Below, one piece after another: positions 19,569 to 28,012 of a stretch of DNA of 64,000 bases. The stretch lies in assembly GCF_003865405.1 (NCBI RefSeq), contig NZ_RQVQ01000007.1:48969-112968 (forward strand), in the 5' to 3' direction. The DNA comes from Paenimyroides tangerinum (GTDB lineage: Bacteria; Bacteroidota; Bacteroidia; Flavobacteriales; Flavobacteriaceae). Each line of letters begins with the position of its first letter. Position 1 is the stretch's first letter. The position numbers and the translations under genes are program-made. Under the pieces are notes generated by a model that was not told where the DNA came from, made no database searches, and saw only the letters and a list, made by a program, of their open reading frames with translations.

Positions 19569-20780
19569 ATGTCAGTTTTAAGCGGTAAAAAAATAGTACT
19601 GGGTATTACTGGTGGAATAGCTGCATATAAAACGGCAACTTTAGTTAGAAAATTTATAAAAGCAGGTGCACATGTCCAAGTGATAATGACACCTGCTGCT
19701 TTGGATTTTGTAACTCCCATCACTCTTGGAACTTTATCAAAAAGACCAGTTTATACCCAATTTTTTAATAAATCAAATTCGGAAGGTGTTTGGAATAATC
19801 ACGTTGAAATGGCACTTTGGGCAGATATTATGTTGATTGCTCCTGCAACAGCAAATACACTTTCTAAGATGGCAACTGGCGCATGTGATGATTTGTTGAT
19901 GGCGACTTACTTGTCAGCAAAATGTCCTGTTTATTTTGCTCCAGCTATGGATTTGGATATGTATGTGCATCCTTCTACTGAAAAGAATTTTAAAACTTTA
20001 GAGAGTTACGGAAATATTATGATTCCTGCAGAATCTGGTGAATTAGCTTCTGGTTTATCAGGTCAAGGTCGTATGGCTGAACCTGAAAATATTATCGCTT
20101 TCCTTGAAAAAGATTTGGAAAAACAACTTACTCTTCGTGGTAAAAAAGTTCTTATAACTGCTGGGCCAACTTATGAACCTTTAGATCCTGTACGTTTTAT
20201 CGGAAATCATTCTACTGGTAAAATGGGATTTGATATTGCGGATGCTGCAGCTAATTTAGGTGCTGAAGTAATTTTAGTTTCTGGACCAAGTCATTTGAAT
20301 CCTAAACATAGTCAAGTAAAAGTTATTCGAGTTTTTTCTGCAAGTGAAATGTACGACATTTGTCATTCTTGTTTTCAGGATGTTGATACCGTAATTGCTG
20401 CTGCAGCTGTTGCTGATTATCGACCAAAAGTGGTTGCTACTCAAAAAATTAAAAAAAATGATGAAACTTTTATAATCGAATTAGAAAAAAATCCGGATAT
20501 ATTAGCTTCTCTTGGGGAAATAAAAAAATCCCAGTATTTAATAGGTTTCGCACTTGAAACTGAAAATGAAATTGAACATGCAAAAGCCAAGATTGTAAAA
20601 AAGAATTTAGATTTAATTGTATTAAATTCTTTAAATGATGAAGGTGCAGGTTTTGGAAAACCGACAAATAAAGTTACCTTTATAGATAAAGATTTTAATA
20701 TCTTTCCGCAAGAATTAAAATCGAAAGAAGAAGTAGCTAAAGATATCGTTTCCAAAATCGTTCAACATTATGAGAAATAG
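19569..20780 (+). CDS. coaBC: Bifunctional phosphopantothenoylcysteine synthetase/decarboxylase
   Basis: A 403-residue fusion in coenzyme A synthesis. The N-terminal flavoprotein decarboxylase (CoaC, residues about 1-185) shows LGITGGIAAYKTATLVR, a WNNHVEMALWAD motif containing the catalytic His, and APAMDLDMYVHP. The C-terminal synthetase (CoaB, about 190-403) has TAGPTYEPLDPVRFIGNHSTG in two visible parts and AAAVADYRP. Residue pattern and length are standard. Its last 11 bases overlap the porD start. Confidence 0.96.
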   Translation: MSVLSGKKIVLGITGGIAAYKTATLVRKFIKAGAHVQVIMTPAALDFVTPITLGTLSKRPVYTQFFNKSNSEGVWNNHVEMALWADIMLIAPATANTLSKMATGACDDLLMATYLSAKCPVYFAPAMDLDMYVHPSTEKNFKTLESYGNIMIPAESGELASGLSGQGRMAEPENIIAFLEKDLEKQLTLRGKKVLITAGPTYEPLDPVRFIGNHSTGKMGFDIADAAANLGAEVILVSGPSHLNPKHSQVKVIRVFSASEMYDICHSCFQDVDTVIAAAAVADYRPKVVATQKIKKNDETFIIELEKNPDILASLGEIKKSQYLIGFALETENEIEHAKAKIVKKNLDLIVLNSLNDEGAGFGKPTNKVTFIDKDFNIFPQELKSKEEVAKDIVSKIVQHYEK

Positions 20781-21654
20781 CATTTATTTTTGTTTTTTAT
20801 TTTTATTTACCAATGTAATTTCTGCTCAAGAATTAAATTGCACGGTTCAAATAATCGCTGACAAAGTTCCGCAAACTAACAAACAAATTTTTACAACGTT
20901 AAAATCGGCGATGACTGATTTTATGAATAATACTCAATTTACACCAATTAATTTTTCCAAAGAAGAACGTATTGAATGTAATTTAATTTTGGTTGTAGAA
21001 TCTTTTGATAGCAATGTGATTTCTGGTTCTTTACAAGTTTTGTCAACGCGACCGGTTTATGATTCCAATTATAATACTCAAATTTTAAATTTTAAAGACA
21101 ACCAAGTTACATTTAAATATACTGAATTTGAACCTTTAATTTATTCCGATAATAATTTTAATGGCGATTTAGTTGGTGTCATGTCTTTTTATGCCAATTT
21201 AATTATTGGTTTAGATAGCGATTCTTTTGAAAAATTATCTGGAACTCAATATCTTCAAAAAGCAAATAATTTTGTTTTGTTGGCACAACAAGGAGGAACT
21301 ACTGGATGGAAATCTAGCGAAAAAACGGTTAATAGATACCATTTGATAAATGATATTCTTTCAAATTCTTTTGTTTCTTATCGTGAAGCTCTTTATGATT
21401 ATCACCGTTTAGGAATGGACGAAATGATTGCTAAACCTGCAGAATCTAAAGCTGCGATTTTTGCAGCAATTTCTAAACTTGATAACGTTCATAAAATCAG
21501 ACCAAATGCAATTCCAACGCGTGTGTTTTTTGATACGAAAAATGATGAGATTGTTTCTGTTTTTTCTGCTGGTCCCGAATTTAAGAAGCAGCAAGTTGTT
21601 GAATTGCTAAATAAACTTTATCCATTTTTAAGTGCAAAATGGAGTAAAATCTAA
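20770..21654 (+). CDS. porD: Type IX secretion protein PorD (DUF4835)
   Basis: A 294-residue protein with a signal peptide (MRNSIYFCFLFLFTNVISAQ) and the DUF4835 body: ELNCTVQIIADKVPQTNKQIF near the N-terminus, LIYSDNNFNGDLVGVMSFYA centrally, and GGTTGWKSSEKTVNRYHLIN. In Flavobacteriia this gene is consistently found between coaBC and recN and is annotated as PorD, a periplasmic protein required for type IX secretion in Porphyromonas. Its exact role is unknown. It overlaps coaBC by 11 bases. Confidence 0.85.
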   Translation: MRNSIYFCFLFLFTNVISAQELNCTVQIIADKVPQTNKQIFTTLKSAMTDFMNNTQFTPINFSKEERIECNLILVVESFDSNVISGSLQVLSTRPVYDSNYNTQILNFKDNQVTFKYTEFEPLIYSDNNFNGDLVGVMSFYANLIIGLDSDSFEKLSGTQYLQKANNFVLLAQQGGTTGWKSSEKTVNRYHLINDILSNSFVSYREALYDYHRLGMDEMIAKPAESKAAIFAAISKLDNVHKIRPNAIPTRVFFDTKNDEIVSVFSAGPEFKKQQVVELLNKLYPFLSAKWSKI

Positions 21655-21666
21655 TCAGAAAATATA

Positions 21667-23319
21667 ATGTTAACTCATTTATCTATAAAAAACTACGCAC
21701 TAATTGCGTTTTCTTCTATCGATTTTTCTAACCAACTTTCTATAATTACTGGAGAAACTGGTGCAGGAAAATCAATTCTTTTAGATGCTCTAGGATTGGT
21801 TCTTGGGAAACGTGCCGATTTAAATGCCTTGCGTGACAAAGAAAACAAATGTGTCGTTGAAGCTCATTTTAGTATTTCCAATTATAATTTAAATGTTTTT
21901 TTTGATGAAAATGATTTAGATTATGATGATGCAACAGTTCTGAGAAGAGAAATTCTTCCTTCAGGAAAATCACGTGCTTTTATAAATGATAGCCCAGTAA
22001 CTTTAGCTGTTTTACAAGAATTAGGAACTTTTCTTTTAGATATTCATTCGCAACATCAAACACAAGATTTATCTAGTGAAAATCATCAAATTCAGATTTT
22101 AGATGCTGTTGCTAATAATCAAAATTTAGTACTTAAATATCAACAGATTTTATCGGAATATAAAGTAAATAAGAAGAAACTACTTGAACTTCAAGAAGAG
22201 CAAAAAGCACTTTCTAAGGAACAAGATTATAATTCCTTTTTGTTGGATGAATTGATTGCTGCCAATTTAAATTCGGGTGAACAGGAAATTCTAGAATCAG
22301 AATTAGAAAAGTTAAGTAACGTCGAATTTGTTCACGAACATTTCGAAAAATCTGCAGCTATTTTATCTGATGAACAATACGGAATTATTAATTTATTAAA
22401 AGAATTAAAAACTTCTTTGCAGAAAATTAGTCCGATTGATTCTGCTTATCACGATTTGTTCGAACGTGTTCAAAGTGCAGAAATAGAACTTAAAGATGTT
22501 TTGGATGAAGTAGAAAATCAATCCGAAAAATTAGTAAAAGACCCAGTTCAATTAGAATTGATTAATGGTAAATTACAGCAAATTTACGCTTTACAGAAAA
22601 AGCATTTTGTAAACACAATTGATGAGCTTCTAGCAATTCAAGAAGATTTGAATTCAAAGGTTTTCAAAGTTGAAGGAATTTCAGAAGCAATTGAAAAATT
22701 ACTTCAAGCAGAAAGTGTGTTTGAAAATCAATTAAATGAAATTGCATCTCAAATTCGAAACAATCGAGAATTAATCATTCCAAAGTTAATCGAAGAAATT
22801 CGTGCAATTATTTCTCCATTAGGAATGCCAAACGCGAATTTTAAATTTGAATTGACTCCAACAGATAAATTTCTTTCAAACGGAAAAGACCATATCGAAT
22901 GGTTATTTTCTGCCAACAAAGGAATGGATTTTGGAATTTTAAAGAAAACTGCTTCAGGTGGAGAAATGTCAAGAATTATGCTTGCTATTAAAGCTATTTT
23001 AGCCAAATATTCGCATCTTCCTACGATTATTTTTGATGAAATTGATACGGGTGTTTCTGGTGATGTTGCTAATAAAATGGGAGAAATAATGAAAGAAATG
23101 AGCAAAAATATGCAAGTTATGGCAATTACGCATTTGCCTCAAGTTGCTTCAAAAGGTCATCAACATTTCAAAGTTTCAAAAGACCATAATTCTGAACAAA
23201 CCGTTTCTGAAATTAAATTACTTTCGACCGAAGACCGAATTAAAGAAATTGCTCAAATGCTTTCTGGTGAAAATATCACAGATTCTGCCATTTCACACGC
23301 AAAAGAATTATTGAATTAA
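21667..23319 (+). CDS. recN: DNA repair protein RecN (SMC-like ATPase)
   Basis: A 550-residue SMC-type ATPase acting in double-strand break repair. Walker A is GETGAGKS at residues 29-36 and the QHQTQDL loop follows near residue 137. Two coiled-coil arms occupy about 155-365. The C-terminal ATPase half has ASGGEMSRIMLA (signature), TIIFDEIDTGVSGDVA (Walker B) and AITHLPQVA (H-loop). Complete and of normal length, 12 bases after porD. Confidence 0.96.
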   Translation: MLTHLSIKNYALIAFSSIDFSNQLSIITGETGAGKSILLDALGLVLGKRADLNALRDKENKCVVEAHFSISNYNLNVFFDENDLDYDDATVLRREILPSGKSRAFINDSPVTLAVLQELGTFLLDIHSQHQTQDLSSENHQIQILDAVANNQNLVLKYQQILSEYKVNKKKLLELQEEQKALSKEQDYNSFLLDELIAANLNSGEQEILESELEKLSNVEFVHEHFEKSAAILSDEQYGIINLLKELKTSLQKISPIDSAYHDLFERVQSAEIELKDVLDEVENQSEKLVKDPVQLELINGKLQQIYALQKKHFVNTIDELLAIQEDLNSKVFKVEGISEAIEKLLQAESVFENQLNEIASQIRNNRELIIPKLIEEIRAIISPLGMPNANFKFELTPTDKFLSNGKDHIEWLFSANKGMDFGILKKTASGGEMSRIMLAIKAILAKYSHLPTIIFDEIDTGVSGDVANKMGEIMKEMSKNMQVMAITHLPQVASKGHQHFKVSKDHNSEQTVSEIKLLSTEDRIKEIAQMLSGENITDSAISHAKELLN

Positions 23320-23326
23320 TCTCTAA

Positions 23327-23956
23327 ATGATGAAAATTTATTTTTGTTTTTTTGTGTTTTTATTTTTGGTTGCTTGTAATAATTCTGTTCCAGTTTTAAA
23401 TGAAACCACCGTATTAGTTAAACAATATAAAGGTTTTTCAAAGAGTGAATTAGATACGATTACATCTATTCTTGAAAAAATGTATGGAGTAAAAACCATC
23501 ATTTCAGAAAATGTAGAATTGTATCCAAAAGCTTATACAAATGTAAAATCGCCTCGTTTTAGAGCCGATAGTATTATAAATTTTCAGAAATCAGAACTTA
23601 ATGATTCGATTGATTACATTTTAGGATTGACTTCAAAAGATATATCTACTTCCAAAAAAGATAGAAAAGGAAATATTTTAAAGCCTGAATATAAATATCA
23701 AGATTGGGGAATTATGGGATTGGCTTATTGTCCAGGAAATAGTTGTGTTATTTCGTCATTTCGATTGAAACACAAAAATAAAACTATTTATTTTGATAGA
23801 TTGAAAAAGGTTTCAGTTCATGAATTTGGACATAATCTTGGGTTGCCGCATTGTCCAAATAAAAAATGCGTTATGACAGATGCTGTAGAAACTGTGAGCA
23901 CTATCGATAACGCAAATTTAGAATTATGTGAAGATTGTAAGATTAAACTGAATTAA
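23327..23956 (+). CDS. Archaemetzincin-type zinc metalloprotease lipoprotein
   Basis: A 209-residue protein with lipoprotein signal (FFVFLFLVAC). Residues 165-176 read HEFGHNLGLPHC, followed by PNKKCVM, 17 residues, then CEDC. This fits the archaemetzincin signature HExxHxxGx3Cx4CxMx17CxxC exactly, with the zinc ligands His165, His169 and His175 and the structural cysteines all present. Family members are metzincin proteases with poorly known substrates; archaeal and human ones are cytoplasmic, so a lipid-anchored one is noteworthy. It follows recN by 7 bases and meets the convergent maleate isomerase gene with a 4-base overlap. Confidence 0.88.
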   Translation: MMKIYFCFFVFLFLVACNNSVPVLNETTVLVKQYKGFSKSELDTITSILEKMYGVKTIISENVELYPKAYTNVKSPRFRADSIINFQKSELNDSIDYILGLTSKDISTSKKDRKGNILKPEYKYQDWGIMGLAYCPGNSCVISSFRLKHKNKTIYFDRLKKVSVHEFGHNLGLPHCPNKKCVMTDAVETVSTIDNANLELCEDCKIKLN

Positions 23957-24705
23957 TAATTTCCGTTTAATAAACTTCCACCAATTGGAGCTTTAGCTTC
24001 GATTCCTAATTTTTTCATCATTTCGTAAGTTGTACAAACCGCTGCTGATGTAACCGGAATTCCAATTTCCTTTTCAATTAAATCAATTGCTTCAAGCGAA
24101 GGCATTTGCACACAAGCAGAAACCACTAAAACATCAACTCCTGTTAAATCAAGTTGTTTGTAAATCTGTAACAGATTCATTGGGTCTTGAGCCGCAACTT
24201 CCAAATTATCTGGAATTTCTAAGGCAATACTTTCTTTTACTTTAAAACCTTGATGTTCAATGTAATCAACAACCATATCCGTAAGCGGACGCATATAAGG
24301 CGTAATTACCGAAACTGTTTTCGCACCCAAAACGTTCAAACCGTTAATCAATGCACCTGCAGAAGTTACAATTGGAGTAGGGAAGTCATTTTTAATCGTT
24401 TCTTGATGCAAGTTCACTTCAGAAACGCAATGATAACCACGTCCCATACTCATAATCGCAACCAAACAAGCGTAACCCATAACATCAACGTGAGCATCAG
24501 ATAATTCAGTTGCGCATTTTAAACTCATCGCATCCATCGCTTCCAACTCCTCTTTTGTAACTTTTTTCATTCGCATTCTACTTGAATGGAACGTAAATTT
24601 TTCAGGAAAAATCGTTTCTCTTGCTTTAAATATCGCTGGAATTTCGGTTTCCATAGTCACATTCGATGATGGAACGATTTGACCAATTCTATATGTTTTT
24701 TTCAT
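23953..24705 (-). CDS. maiA: Maleate cis-trans isomerase
   Basis: A 250-residue Asp/Glu racemase-superfamily protein: VPSSNVTMETEIP (substrate carboxylate loop), catalytic Cys80 in GYACLVA and Cys198 in VVSACVQMPS. The 118-residue spacing of the two cysteines equals that of characterised maleate isomerases, and the N-terminal PSSN motif distinguishes it from racemases. Cofactor-free isomerisation of maleate to fumarate would be the final step of the pathway encoded upstream. Arylmalonate decarboxylase-like activity is the main alternative. Last gene of the catabolic operon. Confidence 0.85.
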   Translation of the reverse strand: MKKTYRIGQIVPSSNVTMETEIPAIFKARETIFPEKFTFHSSRMRMKKVTKEELEAMDAMSLKCATELSDAHVDVMGYACLVAIMSMGRGYHCVSEVNLHQETIKNDFPTPIVTSAGALINGLNVLGAKTVSVITPYMRPLTDMVVDYIEHQGFKVKESIALEIPDNLEVAAQDPMNLLQIYKQLDLTGVDVLVVSACVQMPSLEAIDLIEKEIGIPVTSAAVCTTYEMMKKLGIEAKAPIGGSLLNGNY

Positions 24706-24721
24706 TTTTAGTTTGTATTTT

Positions 24722-24812
24722 GGCGTTTCCCTTCGGGTCGGGCTTTTCGTTTCAATCTTAAAAAGGTTTTTTGTAAAACCTTTTTAAGGATTTCCTCTTC
24801 AATCCTTAACGC
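24722..24812. repeat. Structured intergenic element (candidate dispersed repeat)
   Basis: About 90 bases filling the gap between the maleate isomerase and FAH genes. It is bounded by GCGTT and its complement AACGC, contains a C(TTCG)G tetraloop hairpin (in CCCTTCGGG), a conserved-looking GGTCGGGC box, and a perfect 13-base inverted repeat (24758-24787) with a TTGT loop. Base composition is clearly more GC-rich in its first 30 bases than its surroundings. From memory it resembles an intergenic element scattered through flavobacterial genomes, but I cannot verify copies here. Confidence 0.5.
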
Positions 24813-24838
24813 ATTTTCTTTACTCGTTTCTCTTTTTT

Positions 24839-25753
24839 CTAAATACGGATTTCTTTAACCGTATTAATTAAAGTTCCAATTCCTTCAACATAACATTCCA
24901 TTACATCGCCATCTTTCATCCATTCTTGAGGATTTCTTCCCGCACCAACACCAGCTGGAGTTCCTGTTGCAATGATATCACCAGGTTCAAGAGTAAAAAC
25001 TATACTCAAATCTTCAATCAAATCATTTATATTGAATAACATAAATTGCGTATTTGAATTTTGTTTTTCAACACCATTTAATTTTAAAGATAAGTTTAAG
25101 TTATGTGGATTTTCAATTTCATCTTTAGTAATTAAAAAAGGTCCCATTGGTGCAAATGTATCTTGACCTTTAGAAACAATCCATTGACCTTCTCTACGAC
25201 AATCACGAGCCGAAATATCGTTGATTATTGTATATCCAAAAACATAATCTAAAGCATTTTCTTTAGCTACATATTTTCCTTTTTTACCAATTACAACAGC
25301 CAATTCAACTTCCCAATCTAATTGTTGTGTTAAGTTTGCGTTTAATAAAACATTAGTGTTTGGACCTGTAACCGTTGTTGGAGGTTTAGAAAAAATGATT
25401 GGTTTTTGTGGTAATTTTCCAGTTGTGTCTAAAGTACGTGCACTTTCGGCAACGTGCTCTGTATAATTTAATCCAATTCCGATGATGTTTTTCCTTGGTT
25501 TTGGAATTGGAGCCGTGATTTGAATTTCGTTTAATTCGTAGCTTATTTCATTTAAATCGGGCTCAGAAACATCTTCAAGTAAAGCATTAATTTCAGCAAT
25601 TACTTCAATTCCCATATCAATCAATTCCAATAAATTATCAGGAAGCGGGAAATTAGTTAAATCGCCAAAATCTTCTAAATCTACCGCTTTGTTGTTGTGT
25701 ACAAAAGCAGCACGTTGTTCGTTATTTGAAGTTAAATAAGTTAATAGTTTCAT
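24839..25753 (-). CDS. Fumarylacetoacetate hydrolase-family protein (maleylpyruvate/fumarylpyruvate hydrolase)
   Basis: A 304-residue FAH-fold protein with an N-terminal domain to about residue 80 and the catalytic domain after it. Metal-binding acids are visible at Glu148 and Glu150 (DWEVELAVVIGK) and Asp179 (NDISARD); IIGIGLNYTEH (about 90-100), KPPTTVTGP and GDIIATGTPAGVG are conserved loops. Between a gentisate dioxygenase-like gene and a maleate isomerase gene, the likely role is hydrolysis of maleylpyruvate to maleate and pyruvate. Other FAH activities such as acylpyruvase remain possible. Confidence 0.8.
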   Translation of the reverse strand: MKLLTYLTSNNEQRAAFVHNNKAVDLEDFGDLTNFPLPDNLLELIDMGIEVIAEINALLEDVSEPDLNEISYELNEIQITAPIPKPRKNIIGIGLNYTEHVAESARTLDTTGKLPQKPIIFSKPPTTVTGPNTNVLLNANLTQQLDWEVELAVVIGKKGKYVAKENALDYVFGYTIINDISARDCRREGQWIVSKGQDTFAPMGPFLITKDEIENPHNLNLSLKLNGVEKQNSNTQFMLFNINDLIEDLSIVFTLEPGDIIATGTPAGVGAGRNPQEWMKDGDVMECYVEGIGTLINTVKEIRI

Positions 25754-25763
25754 TGTTTATTTT

Positions 25764-26843
25764 TTATTTTTTAATCATTAATTCAGTATTATTGATCCAT
25801 AACCCAAAATATGGGTTTTGTGAACTTGTTTTCTTAAGCATTATAAAAAAAGGTTTGTCAAAAATCATTTTCTTAGGTTTAGATTTGTTTGGATCTTCTT
25901 CTATTTCTTCTGTTACATATTCTATTACAGCTTCGCTTTCACTTTTAGCTCCTTTTTCATCTAAAATAAATGCAGTTCGTTGCCATGCTCTTTCAATGTT
26001 ATAATTCAGTTCTTTTGTACTAAAAGTATTGCCAGCTAAATCCTTGTATGTTTTTTCAATATTAAAGTTGAATTTTGGAATGATAATTTCATCTTCTACT
26101 AAAATATCGTATTTCCATTTTATTTTTTCATTCTGTTTATCTTTATTTCCTTGAGCAGAAAGTTTGATAACTTCATCATTTATATCACTCATTTTAGTAA
26201 AGTTCTTTTCAGATTTAAAAAGAACTATTTCGTGATTAGAATCTTTAGGTTGTAATTTAATCACAAAATTATTGTCGTTTTTGTAATAAATAATAGATAT
26301 AATTTTTAACTTTTCATAACTGTTGTACCCTGTAACACCAAATGACATAACTTCTTCATTATTGAATTTTAGTCTATCTTTATACTCGTTCAATTCGGTT
26401 TCAAACTCCAATGACTTACTGAATTCCGCTTTTACTCTTATACTGTCTCCATTAATTCCATTAATAATAGTGTATTCATCTTTATTTAAAACATCTTTAA
26501 AAGAGACCGATGTATCTAATAACAAAAGATGCTTAAAATTAGCATCGATTTGTATTGGCAGATTAATTGTTTTTTTTATTTCATTCCAAGCATAAAGCAT
26601 TGTTACGCAGTAAACAATATTTTTATTGGTGTTAATTTTACTTTCTAATGTTGTAACAAATTCAGTTTTTGGAAATTTTGAAATATCTGTTTCTTTGGGA
26701 AATGATCTGACATCAATATTATTTTCTAATATTTTTATATCATTAGTAATAGAATCATTAATAACCTTATTTGATTTTTTAGTATCGTTTTTACAACCTA
26801 AAAAAGTAATTGTAAAAGCAAGTAAAAGTGTTTTTCTAAACAT
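25764..26843 (-). CDS. Lipoprotein with serpin-like C-terminal half
   Basis: A 359-residue predicted lipoprotein (signal ending TITFLGC, Cys17). The N-terminal half is unassigned. The C-terminal half carries a run of serpin landmarks in order: IPKFNFNIEKTYKDL (255-269; serpin 'PKF' strand), NIERAWQRTAFILDEKGAKS (282-301; the helix-strand leading to the EEG hinge), SESEAVIEYVTEEIEEDP (301-318; reactive-loop position), MIFDKPFFIMLKK (326-338; serpin 'F-A-DHPFLFLI') and YFGLWINN (345-352; 'ILFMGR'). The hinge lacks the classic run of alanines, so inhibition is uncertain. It lies one base after the dioxygenase gene in the catabolic operon, an unexpected neighbour. Confidence 0.5.
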   Translation of the reverse strand: MFRKTLLLAFTITFLGCKNDTKKSNKVINDSITNDIKILENNIDVRSFPKETDISKFPKTEFVTTLESKINTNKNIVYCVTMLYAWNEIKKTINLPIQIDANFKHLLLLDTSVSFKDVLNKDEYTIINGINGDSIRVKAEFSKSLEFETELNEYKDRLKFNNEEVMSFGVTGYNSYEKLKIISIIYYKNDNNFVIKLQPKDSNHEIVLFKSEKNFTKMSDINDEVIKLSAQGNKDKQNEKIKWKYDILVEDEIIIPKFNFNIEKTYKDLAGNTFSTKELNYNIERAWQRTAFILDEKGAKSESEAVIEYVTEEIEEDPNKSKPKKMIFDKPFFIMLKKTSSQNPYFGLWINNTELMIKK

Positions 26844-26844
26844 T

Positions 26845-27954
26845 TTATTCTATTATTTGATGACCATTATTTTCTTTAAAAAATCGTTCTTGATAAAGAC
26901 CTAATTTTTCTATCACAGGTAAATCATTAAACGAAAATAAACAAGCATCTTCAGTTTCTGATAAATTGTGATGTTCGTGCCAAGCCCAAGATGGAACACA
27001 GAAAATATCACGTTCTTTCCAATCGAAACGTTTTCCGTTAATAATTGAATAACCTTTTCCTTTGGCACATTGATAAACAAATGAACCGGTGTGTTTGTGT
27101 GCTTTTCCTTTAAATCCTTTTGGAAGTAACTGAATTGAAGCACCCATTGTTTGCATTACGTGGTCGCCATTCATAGGATTAGTATATTTCATAATAATTC
27201 CATCCAATGGATTCGGTTCGTTTACTTTTTCTGCTTCTAACAAAGCAGGATAAACAACTTTCCAAGAATATTTAAATAAAGGCGAATACGGTTTATTCCA
27301 TTCTTTATCTGGTGGAATCAATCCTGTTCCTCCGTAAGTCATCGGTGAATAATTAATAGGAGCAACCAATTCTTGAGTTCCTTCTAAAACCGCATAATCG
27401 TTAGCTTCCAATGCATTTACCAATGGAATATCCAAACCATCTTGCCAAATACACGTTTTTCCGTTTGCATCAACGCCGTGTTCATGCCAAGTAGAATTTG
27501 GTGTGATAACAAAATCGTTAACTTCTAACATAATTTTGTTTCCATCAACAACCGTATAACCACCTTCTCCTTCCATAATAAAACGTAAAGCCGAAGCTTT
27601 ATGACGATGTGCCGAAGTAAACTCACCAGGTCGAGTAACTTGAATTCCAGTGTACAACCAACCCACAGCCGCACTTACATCTTTGCGATTATCATTTACC
27701 AAATAAACCACACGACGACCAGCTTGCTCTGGAGTAACCAATTCGGATGATTTAAGAACTAAATGCCTTAACGATTCATATTTCCATAACATTGGAGTCG
27801 ATTTACTTTTCGGTTCCCAAGGTTCAATATCATTAGCAACGGTCCAAAGTGCACCAGCTCCTAAACCTTCTAATTCTTTATAATAAGCTTCAAGTTCTGG
27901 AGTGTCTTGAACCCGTGCTCTTCCGTAAATATCGTCTGAAAATTTTTCGTTCAT
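26845..27954 (-). CDS. Gentisate 1,2-dioxygenase-like bicupin
   Basis: A 369-residue double-cupin dioxygenase. The N-terminal cupin has the iron ligands: His116 and His118 in SAHRHKASALRF, and His157/His159 in TWHEHG. The C-terminal cupin repeats the pattern (AHKHTGSFVYQ, AWHEHHN). Family members cleave gentisate between C1 and C2 to maleylpyruvate; close relatives act on salicylate, 5-aminosalicylate, 5-hydroxyanthranilate or 1-hydroxy-2-naphthoate. With the downstream FAH hydrolase and maleate isomerase, a gentisate-type substrate is the best reading. Confidence 0.88.
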   Translation of the reverse strand: MNEKFSDDIYGRARVQDTPELEAYYKELEGLGAGALWTVANDIEPWEPKSKSTPMLWKYESLRHLVLKSSELVTPEQAGRRVVYLVNDNRKDVSAAVGWLYTGIQVTRPGEFTSAHRHKASALRFIMEGEGGYTVVDGNKIMLEVNDFVITPNSTWHEHGVDANGKTCIWQDGLDIPLVNALEANDYAVLEGTQELVAPINYSPMTYGGTGLIPPDKEWNKPYSPLFKYSWKVVYPALLEAEKVNEPNPLDGIIMKYTNPMNGDHVMQTMGASIQLLPKGFKGKAHKHTGSFVYQCAKGKGYSIINGKRFDWKERDIFCVPSWAWHEHHNLSETEDACLFSFNDLPVIEKLGLYQERFFKENNGHQIIE

Positions 27955-27973
27955 AATTTATGTTTTTATTTCT

Positions 27974-28006
27974 AAATCCTACAGAGTTCAAAACTCAGTA
28001 GGAGTT
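27974..28006. repeat. REP-like 33-base palindrome, copy 1
   Basis: Imperfect inverted repeat with arms built on TCCTACAGAGTT. It has the same 33-base length and central AGAGTT/AACTC core as the two other copies at 28650 and 29731. It lies 6 bases downstream of the RAYT gene, between it and the dioxygenase gene. Confidence 0.75.
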
Positions 28007-28012
28007 AAAATG

